A DNA stretch of 42,510 nt from JBGSST01 sp041736915 (GTDB taxonomy: Bacteria; Bdellovibrionota; FAC87; UBA2466): the NCBI GenBank assembly GCA_041736915.1, contig JBGSST010000161.1, forward strand, positions 1-42,510, written 5' to 3'. A model generated the notes under the pieces. It did not search any database, had not been told where the DNA came from, and saw nothing but the letters and a program-made list of their open reading frames with translations. Position numbers and translations under genes: made by a program. Each line of letters opens with the position of its first letter. The stretch's first letter is position 1. Of this stretch, positions 28,757-35,636 are shown in pieces.

Positions 28757-29388
28757 GTTTTCGGGACGAAGCCTACGCGGCTGACGCGCGGACTGCCGTT
28801 CGGGGCGAGCGACATCCACACCAGCCAGGCTTTGCCGCGCAGGTAGGACAGTGGCACCGGCCCCCACTTGCGGCTGTCGATGCTTTCGCCGCGGTTGTCG
28901 CCGAGCACGAAGAAATGGCCGCGGGGAATTTTCGCGGGGCCGTAGTCGCCGCCTTGGTTTCGGTCGGGAATGACCAGCCGCTCGGTTTGGGTACCCAAAA
29001 TCTCGCGTTTGGTTCCGGGCGTGGTCGCCACGTCGCCGTACGAAGCCTGCACGCCGTTCACGGTCAGCACGCCATCCTTGATCTGAACGGTGTCCCCTTC
29101 GAGCGCGATCACGCGCTTAACGTACGTTTCCATCCCGAACTCGGGGAGGGTGAAAAGAACGACCTCACCGGGATAGGGATTGCGGAATCGGTAGAACTCG
29201 ATCGACGTAAACGGAATGCGTAGGGCGTAGTTAAACTTCGAGACCAGCAGCAGATCTCCGGAAACCAAATTGGGCCGCATGGAATCCGACGAGACGCGAA
29301 AGTTCTCGATGAGCAAGAACCGGGCAAACAAGGCAACGAAGGTAGCTAGGAGAAAAGCGCCGATAAAATAGCGGACTTTATCTCGCAC
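28753..29388 (-). CDS. lepB: signal peptidase I
   Basis: The 211-residue inner-membrane enzyme removes signal peptides at the periplasmic face. One N-terminal helix (about 8-26) is followed by the catalytic Ser S36 in SSDSMRPNL and the general base K91 in TYVKRVIALEGD. The box GDNRGESIDSRKWGPVP is also present. It is shorter than E. coli LepB, as in many bacteria. It lies 12 bases after lepA on the minus strand. Many secreted proteins in this window would be its clients. Confidence 0.95.
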
Positions 29389-29400
29389 TAGGCGCCTCCC

Positions 29401-31203
29401 TTAATCGTCGATAGACAGGGCGGCCAAGAAGGCTTCCTGAGGAATTTCCACGTTCCCCACGCTCTTCATTCGTTTTTTGCCCTCTTTCTGTTTCTCCAAC
29501 AGCTTCCGCTTACGGGAAATGTCACCGCCGTAGCACTTGGCCAACACGTTTTTGCTAATAGGCGCAATTCGGGTTTTCGCGATGATCTTGCCGCCGATGG
29601 CCGCCTGAATGATGACTTCGAACATCTGCCGCTCGATGACTTCCTTCATCTTGATCGTCAGCTCACGCCCGCGGAAGTAGGCTTTGTCTTTGTGAACGAT
29701 CCAGCTCAGGGCATCGACCGGCACGCCGTTCACGAGAAGATCGAGCTTAACCAGGTCTCCCGGCTGAAAACGAACGATCTCGTAATCGAGACTCGCGTAG
29801 CCTTTGCTGCACGATTTCAGACGGTCGTAAAAGTTCAGCACCACTTCGTTGAACGGAACGTCGTACTCCAACAGGATCCGCTTCGGACTGAAATAGTGCA
29901 GCTTCGTTTGGACCCCGCGCCGCTCTTCGCACAGCTTGATGAGGTTCCCCAAATACTCTTCGGGGGTGTGAATCGTGATGTGCACGATCGGTTCGTTGAT
30001 GACCTCGATCTGATTCTGCGGAGGCAGCTGCGACGGGTTGTACACCTGAGTCTCTTTGCCCCGTACGTCGGTGACTTTGTAGACCACGGTCGGTGCGGTC
30101 GTGACGAGGCTCACGTTGAACTCGCGCTCTAGACGTTCCTGCACAATTTCCATGTGCAGAAGGCCCAAGAAACCACAGCGGAAACCGAAGCCCAGTGCGT
30201 CCGAGCTCTCCGCCTCGAAGGTGATGGCGCTATCGTTCAACGTCAGCTTGGCCAGGGCAGCCTTTAAATTCTCGTAGCCGTCGGCCATCGTCGGGTAGAG
30301 ACCCGCGAACACCATCGGTTTCACTTCTTTAAAACCGGGCACCGCTTCGTGGATCGGCTCTTTGGCGTTGGTGACGGTGTCACCGATCTTCACATCGCGC
30401 AGGTTTTTGATGTTGGCCATGACGTAACCAACTTCGCCTACGCCTAGCGCCGGTACTTCCTTGCCCTGCGGAGTAAACACGCCGAGCTTCAGCACCACGT
30501 GTTCGGACTTGGAATGCATCATGCGGACTTTGTCCCCGGGCTTCAGCGAGCCGTGCACGATACGTAGCAAAAAGATCACGCCCTGATACTCGTCGAACCA
30601 GGCATCAAAAATTAGGGCCTGCAGCGGCTTGTTCGGGTCACCTTCGGGGTGCGGAAGGTATTCCACCACATGTTCGAGCACCTGCTTGATGTTGGTGCCT
30701 TCCTTGGCGCTGATCGCTACCGACTTTTCGGTGGAGATGCCGACAATCTCTTCAATTTCTTTTTTTGTCGCTTCGACGTCCGCGCCGGGAAGGTCGATCT
30801 TGTTCAGTACGGGTACGAGCTCGAGATTGTTGTCGATCGCCAGATAGACGTTCGCCAGCGTCTGGGCTTCCACCCCCTGGGACGCGTCGACCACCACGAT
30901 GGCACCTTCGCAGGCGGCCAAAGAGCGCGACACTTCGTAAACGAAGTCCACGTGCCCTGGGGTGTCGATGAGGTTAAGTACGTACTCGTTGCCGTCTTTG
31001 GCGGTGAAGTTCAGGCGGGCCGTCTGGGCCTTGATGGTGATGCCGCGCTCGCGCTCGATATCGAGCTGGTCCATGTACTGCGACTTCATCTCACGCGACG
31101 TGAGGGCGCCGGTAATCTCGAGCAGCCGGTCGGCTAGCGTCGATTTCCCGTGGTCGATATGGGCGATAATGCAAAAATTTCTGATGCGTTTTGGGTCGGT
31201 CAC
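29401..31203 (-). CDS. lepA: elongation factor 4 (LepA)
   Basis: The 600-residue GTPase has P-loop AHIDHGKST (14-22), DTPGHVDF and NKIDLPGAD, all intact. The LepA-specific C-terminal domain ends with KKRMKSVGNVEIPQEAFLAAL. It acts on ribosomes during translation, especially under ionic stress, and is widely linked to lepB. Length matches the family. The RHH gene ends 28 bases upstream, so RHH-lepA-lepB is a likely minus-strand operon. Confidence 0.98.
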   Translation of the reverse strand: MTDPKRIRNFCIIAHIDHGKSTLADRLLEITGALTSREMKSQYMDQLDIERERGITIKAQTARLNFTAKDGNEYVLNLIDTPGHVDFVYEVSRSLAACEGAIVVVDASQGVEAQTLANVYLAIDNNLELVPVLNKIDLPGADVEATKKEIEEIVGISTEKSVAISAKEGTNIKQVLEHVVEYLPHPEGDPNKPLQALIFDAWFDEYQGVIFLLRIVHGSLKPGDKVRMMHSKSEHVVLKLGVFTPQGKEVPALGVGEVGYVMANIKNLRDVKIGDTVTNAKEPIHEAVPGFKEVKPMVFAGLYPTMADGYENLKAALAKLTLNDSAITFEAESSDALGFGFRCGFLGLLHMEIVQERLEREFNVSLVTTAPTVVYKVTDVRGKETQVYNPSQLPPQNQIEVINEPIVHITIHTPEEYLGNLIKLCEERRGVQTKLHYFSPKRILLEYDVPFNEVVLNFYDRLKSCSKGYASLDYEIVRFQPGDLVKLDLLVNGVPVDALSWIVHKDKAYFRGRELTIKMKEVIERQMFEVIIQAAIGGKIIAKTRIAPISKNVLAKCYGGDISRKRKLLEKQKEGKKRMKSVGNVEIPQEAFLAALSIDD

Positions 31204-31231
31204 AGCGGCAAACTCACCTTAAAACTTCCGG

Positions 31232-31465
31232 CTAATTGTCGAGTGGCAGACGGCGGCCGGATTTGGTGCTGCTGTCGGACTCTTTGCTCTCGCCGAGCAA
31301 GGATAGCTGACCGGGTAGGTGATCTCGATAACGTTCCAAAACGAGATCAATGCCTTCACGGATGTACTCCGCAATGGGCACTTTCGTCTTCTGATTCAAC
31401 TGCTTCAGAAGGGCGTTTTGGTCCTGGGTGATGTACACCGTGGTCGAGATCTTTTTCCGATCCAT
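31232..31465 (-). CDS. ribbon-helix-helix DNA-binding protein
   Basis: ATG 31465 gives a 77-residue protein; a longer in-frame extension reads back through AT-rich DNA and is unconvincing. The N-terminal strand KKISTTVYIT is followed by two helices (about 14-27 and 30-46, with VPIAEYIREGIDLVLERYR) matching a CopG/RHH fold that binds DNA as a dimer. The Ser/Lys-rich tail (57-77) looks disordered. A TTGACA-16-TAGAGT promoter lies so close that the transcript would begin almost at the ATG. It could regulate lepA-lepB, its own promoter, or the YcaO cassette just upstream. Confidence 0.82.
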   Translation of the reverse strand: MDRKKISTTVYITQDQNALLKQLNQKTKVPIAEYIREGIDLVLERYRDHLPGQLSLLGESKESDSSTKSGRRLPLDN

Positions 31466-31472
31466 TTGGAAA

Positions 31473-31500
31473 ACTCTAAACCACCATATATGTATGTCAA
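31473..31500 (-). promoter_or_regulatory. promoter of the RHH-lepA-lepB unit
   Basis: A perfect -35 TTGACA (31495-31500) and TAGAGT (31473-31478) are separated by 16 bases on the minus strand. Transcription would start within a few bases of ATG 31465, which implies a leaderless or nearly leaderless message. Confidence 0.45.
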
Positions 31501-31527
31501 CCGCGCTTAGTTCATAGGTCCGAATAG

Positions 31528-32463
31528 CTAAGCAATCGGATGCGGCCAGATATTTTTTCCGTAGATCGATTGGGTGCCCCAGGACAACTTTGGCCAATCG
31601 GGATGGTAGGAGACTACGACCGATGGAAAACGACCCGCACTCGTCAGAACAATTGACTCTAGTGCATTCGGTTTGTTCAACTCCACCGAACCGCCTCCGC
31701 TACCCTCGAGAAAGGCGAAAGCAGACGCATTGTTCGTATTCCTATAAAATGCGGCATGTTCCAAGGGGCCGGCTACGGAGGGCAACACATCCAGGGGAGC
31801 GATATCCGCATGAATCATCCGCTCCAGCGAGAACAGAAGCCTCTGGTGCGCCCTCTGACAAGAATCGACGTGGACTGAATCGAAAACTATCCCGTGTGAC
31901 TCGTGTTTGGCTATGCCAAGAAGCACGACTCCAAGGGTAAGGGAATCCACTTGGCGAACCGTCACTTTCCAGCCCCGGCGTGCCAAACGCAGTTTGGTCA
32001 GGGTGATGTCCGGGGGTGTGTCAATAAGAGGGGCGGGAATGCGTTCAGACCACAGCGTCTGAATGACGGCTCGTTCAATCAACTCCAACCGGGAGCGAAT
32101 GCGCGCAAATTCGCTCGACGGGCCGGCAGCAAAACCATTAGTCGAGGAAACGGGAAAAGGAAGACCGATTTGCTTCGATTTTACCCTCTGGTACCAAAGC
32201 CGTTCCCATGCCTCCGTAAAACCTTTAGCCAGTGCCGCTTGGACTGAAAAACCTTCAGCGAACCCGAGCGCCGTTAGGCCGAAACCGCTCATAGAACACT
32301 GAACCAAACTCCGAAACAAAGGAAGCCGCTTTCGGGAAAAGCCCCACGTGATCTGGCTTTGGGCGCCTTGGAGCGAATAGAGATCATGGCCCCTGCGAAG
32401 GTAAGACAACGACGGATTCCACAGGCGCAAAAATACTGGATTACTTGATCCAGAGGACGTCAT
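31528..32463 (-). CDS. YcaO-family protein (ATP-dependent peptide-backbone modification candidate)
   Basis: The 311-residue protein shows YcaO landmarks in order: SGFGLTALGFAEGFSVQAALAKG leading to EAWER (84-88), the block SSTNGFAAG (106-114), ELIER (127-131) as the second ATP/Mg-binding ExxER motif, a weaker third motif around LLFSLER (209-215), and GPLEHAAFYR (232-241). It ends KNIWPHPIA, with a PxP near the tail recalling the Pro-rich C-termini of cyclodehydratases. The third motif lacks the usual following Gln/Arg. YcaO enzymes form azolines, thioamides or amidines in ribosomal peptides. The start overlaps the solute-binding gene by 23 bases, so expression is coupled. No E1/ThiF or TfuA partner is nearby. 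Confidence 0.8.
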   Translation of the reverse strand: MTSSGSSNPVFLRLWNPSLSYLRRGHDLYSLQGAQSQITWGFSRKRLPLFRSLVQCSMSGFGLTALGFAEGFSVQAALAKGFTEAWERLWYQRVKSKQIGLPFPVSSTNGFAAGPSSEFARIRSRLELIERAVIQTLWSERIPAPLIDTPPDITLTKLRLARRGWKVTVRQVDSLTLGVVLLGIAKHESHGIVFDSVHVDSCQRAHQRLLFSLERMIHADIAPLDVLPSVAGPLEHAAFYRNTNNASAFAFLEGSGGGSVELNKPNALESIVLTSAGRFPSVVVSYHPDWPKLSWGTQSIYGKNIWPHPIA

Positions 32464-33931
32464 AAAAACGAAGCCTTAGATCAAATCTGTTCCATCGCTT
32501 TAGATCAACTCGATCACTAATCAGAATCTGTTCTCTATGATTAAGAAAAGGCACCGCGAAGGCATTCTCCAAAGTGAACTGATGTAGCGTCTTCAAGTGT
32601 TGGGATTTCAAATCATCGCTATCTGCTTCTAAGACCTTATTAAGCAACGGTTTGCCTTGCTCACGAAACGGCCCCAAATCACCTTTTCCGGCAGTAAAAA
32701 GAAAACTCCAACTGCCTACGGCATCTTTTTGATTTCCCTTAAATCCTTGGACTCGTGCGAACTCGTCAGGATCCGCAACTTCGCCTGGCGTGAAGGCATC
32801 AAACGCCAACTTTAGCGTGATTCCACGCTTCAATGCTCCCGACCTAAGAACATTAAGCTCGTTGGTTAAGTATTCGAATGGCGGTCTAAATCGCAGCAGG
32901 ATAGTTTTGCCTTTTAATACGCTGGTCTTGGTATTCGGTACATCAAACTTGGAAAGCGCTCCGCTGTAACCCGGCGACACTAGCTGCGAATAGTAACCGG
33001 CCTCCTCGCCTGATTTAAAATCACGGAATGTTTCAGAGATTAAACTAGCAAGCTCGCGTCTCGCATCTAAGTTCGTGGTAAGAGGGTTGATCGGATTGAA
33101 CTTCCAGAAGTAGATGAGGTTCGGTTGGCCCAATAGACGGCCCTTTGCACGCGCAACTAAGCTCTTGCTCTCAGGAGTGAACGGCAGCGAAGGTATCGAG
33201 TAAATGTCGGTGACCACTTTTTCAAACAGGTCACTACTTTCTGCTGGTGAAGAAACATCAAAAAGCTCGACCCGGCGTGGGCCACCAGACTGATAACCCG
33301 GACAGAATGAGTTTGCGGCGAGCACTAGTTTCTTCGCGTTCGAATCGAATGATTCGACTGAGTAGTGCCCCGACGTCTTTCTCCAGTCTTTAGTTAAATT
33401 ATCCGGATGAACTAGTACTGCGTCGGCCAGTGCTAGTTCGTGGAGAAAACTCTGGTTTGTAGCAGATTTAAAACGAAAGTGGATGGTCTTGCCAGATTCC
33501 CCAAGAGATACTCTATCGAGGTGTTGGAAGTTAACTAGGTGCCTGCTCTGCCGATTTTTCAGGCCCTGAAAGTGGGTAAGGATTTGGTCGGGAGATAGTT
33601 CAGAACCGTCACTCCACTTTAGGTTTTTCCTTAGGGTGAAACTCCAATGCTTTGCTGACACCTGCTCCCAATGTGTCGCCAACAAGCCGGAATATCCTCG
33701 GAGATCTGAGACGTCATCGCGAAGCAAACCGACACCGAGGTTTTCGAGCAGATAGTATTCGTAGACGCTGGCGGTATTGGACGGATCCAAAAGCTTCGCG
33801 TCTGTTCTAAGAACTTTAAAGGGGAAAAAGACGCGGAGAACTTTGTCGGTTGAATCCATCGCTCCAACTCCAAAGCTAGAAAGCTGAAAAAAAATAAGAC
33901 CTAGAAGGTAAAGGTTAACCCCGCGCACCAT
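32441..33931 (-). CDS. dipeptide/oligopeptide-type extracellular solute-binding protein
   Basis: The 496-residue protein has a signal peptide (about 1-24) without a lipobox, then a SBP_bac_5-like body. Features are YYLLENLGVGLLRDD near 58-72, LATHWEQVSAKHWSFTLRKNLKWSDGSELSPDQ at about 84-116 (the classic oligopeptide-binder entry), and HYSVESFDSNAKKLVLAANSF at about 188-208. Such proteins bind peptides in the periplasm and normally deliver them to OppBC permeases, but no permease gene is present. A strong GAGGAG ribosome site precedes ATG 33931. It sits 31 bases after the 44-residue peptide gene and overlaps the YcaO gene by 23 bases. A sensing role is therefore plausible. Confidence 0.85.
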   Translation of the reverse strand: MVRGVNLYLLGLIFFQLSSFGVGAMDSTDKVLRVFFPFKVLRTDAKLLDPSNTASVYEYYLLENLGVGLLRDDVSDLRGYSGLLATHWEQVSAKHWSFTLRKNLKWSDGSELSPDQILTHFQGLKNRQSRHLVNFQHLDRVSLGESGKTIHFRFKSATNQSFLHELALADAVLVHPDNLTKDWRKTSGHYSVESFDSNAKKLVLAANSFCPGYQSGGPRRVELFDVSSPAESSDLFEKVVTDIYSIPSLPFTPESKSLVARAKGRLLGQPNLIYFWKFNPINPLTTNLDARRELASLISETFRDFKSGEEAGYYSQLVSPGYSGALSKFDVPNTKTSVLKGKTILLRFRPPFEYLTNELNVLRSGALKRGITLKLAFDAFTPGEVADPDEFARVQGFKGNQKDAVGSWSFLFTAGKGDLGPFREQGKPLLNKVLEADSDDLKSQHLKTLHQFTLENAFAVPFLNHREQILISDRVDLKRWNRFDLRLRFYDVLWIK

Positions 33932-33962
33932 CTCGGTCTCCTCAATTCGCTGACTTTAAGGC

Positions 33963-34097
33963 TTAGAAGTTACAGTTCGAAGCATGGTCCGCACTGACTG
34001 GACCGTTAAACTGTACTCGGACAAGTGACGTTACATTACTGACCAGAATGGTTGGGAAGCTCAAAACCACAATCAAAACAGCCCATACGTTTTTCAT
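33963..34097 (-). CDS. 44-residue peptide, candidate precursor for the YcaO enzyme
   Basis: A short gene missed by length cut-offs: ATG 34097 to TAA 33963 encodes 44 residues behind a good AAGGGG ribosome site six to seven bases upstream. Residues 4-26 are hydrophobic (VWAVLIVVLSFPTILVSNV and on), like a signal or leader segment. The C-terminal part RVQFNGPVSADHASNCNF is polar and contains Ser35, Ser40 and a lone Cys42, residues that YcaO enzymes can heterocyclise. It is the first gene of a minus-strand unit with the binding protein and YcaO genes, the standard place for a precursor. It could also be a small membrane peptide unrelated to modification; no family is recognised. Confidence 0.6.
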   Translation of the reverse strand: MKNVWAVLIVVLSFPTILVSNVTSLVRVQFNGPVSADHASNCNF

Positions 34098-34241
34098 TAA
34101 TTACCCCTTATCAGTTAAGTGGTCTTAGTTACCGTGAAATAACGCGTAATGTCAATTCATTCAAAGGTTTACGGCACTCAGTACTGAACTTACGAAAAAG
34201 ATTGGATAAAAGCGTTCGCTTTGGGGTAGTTCACTGGTCGA
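34098..34241. promoter_or_regulatory. divergent control region of the peptide/YcaO unit and kinase gene
   Basis: These 144 AT-rich bases separate the minus-strand peptide gene from the plus-strand kinase gene. A perfect minus-strand -35 TTGACA lies at 34150-34155, but no good -10 follows at 16-18 bases, which could mean activator dependence. A perfect inverted repeat AAAGCG-TT-CGCTTT lies at 34209-34222 in front of the kinase, a possible operator. Both are suggestions from the bases only. Confidence 0.4.
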
Positions 34242-35570
34242 ATGCTGCCGTTATGCCGGAAAAATAGGTCGCTGCGTATCTTTCCGCCGCGTCGTGCATG
34301 GTTCATTCTCAACTCAGTTGGCTTGGCCGTCTTAGTTTTGACTGGTTTCTGGTTCGTCCGATTTTCTTCGGCAGAGAACCAGCGCCTTATCGACAGTCAG
34401 TGGGAGACGCTGACACGTTCTCGCATTGCCGACCTGAACCGCGCTGACTATCGATCTTTTGTCGAGGGGATTGGCCGTGATTTTGCCGACCTTTACGTGG
34501 AGATTTCCGGAGGCGCCGAAAAATTTAAGGCGGGCAACCAAATCGCCGATGGTCATTGTCGGACTGGTCCAATCGAATTGGTCAGGGCTGAGGATTTGGT
34601 CAGCGTTAGCATCACGATGTGCCGGCCTTTTCAATCCCCCGTAGCCATTTATTCCGGACTAGCGCTCATATATCTTCTCTTTGCACTCCTATCGGTGCGC
34701 ATGATCTCCTTACTCGAGGCCGCCTCCGTTCGGACCCTGTCCCACTTTTTTCAAGGCGCGGGAATTAGAACTGAGGAGAAAGACGGGATAGTTGGAATCC
34801 TTTCACGCCTCGAAGAGATACTAGCCGCTCTGTCGGTAGCACAAGCCAAAGAGATCGCGACGGAAAAGTCATATGCTTTGGGCAAGTTCGCTGCGCAAGT
34901 TGCTCACGACTTGCGCTCCCCCATCATGGCTTTGAATGTTGCACTGGAAGACATCTCACTTCTTCCCGAAACAAAGCGGAACTTGGCTGTAAACTCAGTC
35001 GCGCGAGTGAAGGATATTGCAAAGAGCCTCATGGATAAAGAGAGGGAATTAAGGTTTGCCCAAAACGAAGATCAAGTCAGCGAGCCTTTCCAACCTGCAA
35101 TGGAGAACTTTTCGATTCAGAATATTGCCGCGCTAGTTGAAACGGTCATTGAAGAAAAGAAATCCGTTCTCGGTACGCAGACGAAAGTGCGCATTCATTG
35201 GGAAGTAGAGTCAGGACAGCACAAATTACATGCCGAGGTTCAAGCATCCGAGTTCACCCGCATTACTTCTAATCTTCTCAATAATGCTATCGAGTCAATT
35301 TTCGGAGAAGGCCATGTAATTGTGCTTCTTCGAAGCACGCCCGATCTCTTAGTTCTTGAGATTACTGACACCGGTAAAGGAATTCCCGAAGCCATTGTTA
35401 GACAAGTAGGAAAGCGCGGGTTTACGTCGGGTAAAGCTGATGGAAATGGGCTGGGCTTGTACCACGCAAAATCGACGATTGAGTCGTGGAATGGTAGTTT
35501 CGCCATCGAGTCTATCGAAGGCGAAGGCACGATGGTGGCGTTAGGCCTGGCCAAGTATCAGGCTGAGTGA
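34242..35570 (+). CDS. membrane sensor histidine kinase
   Basis: The 442-residue kinase has two membrane helices (about 20-40 and 134-154) enclosing a periplasmic domain of about 93 residues, which contains two cysteines (106 and 127) and no recognised fold. The cytoplasmic part has phospho-acceptor H222 in QVAHDLRSPIMALN, an N-box NLLNNAIESIFG, DTGKGIPE and GNGLGLYHAK, so it should be active. No response regulator is encoded nearby. Its divergent position opposite the peptide, binding protein and YcaO genes suggests it senses the peptide, perhaps through the binding protein. Base composition is AT-rich like that unit. A TTG/ATG ambiguity is absent; ATG 34242 has only a weak GGGGT upstream. 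Confidence 0.88.
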   Translation: MLPLCRKNRSLRIFPPRRAWFILNSVGLAVLVLTGFWFVRFSSAENQRLIDSQWETLTRSRIADLNRADYRSFVEGIGRDFADLYVEISGGAEKFKAGNQIADGHCRTGPIELVRAEDLVSVSITMCRPFQSPVAIYSGLALIYLLFALLSVRMISLLEAASVRTLSHFFQGAGIRTEEKDGIVGILSRLEEILAALSVAQAKEIATEKSYALGKFAAQVAHDLRSPIMALNVALEDISLLPETKRNLAVNSVARVKDIAKSLMDKERELRFAQNEDQVSEPFQPAMENFSIQNIAALVETVIEEKKSVLGTQTKVRIHWEVESGQHKLHAEVQASEFTRITSNLLNNAIESIFGEGHVIVLLRSTPDLLVLEITDTGKGIPEAIVRQVGKRGFTSGKADGNGLGLYHAKSTIESWNGSFAIESIEGEGTMVALGLAKYQAE

Positions 35571-35636
35571 TCCCTGACTTTTTAGGACTTGCAGCAGAGA
35601 CCTCTACGATTCGTTGTCCACTATGTTTCCCATAGT

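Noticed and set aside
34052..34267. 71-residue plus-strand frame across the divergent region
   Set aside because: It runs antisense to the 44-residue peptide and into the kinase start in another frame; no ribosome site and no family features.
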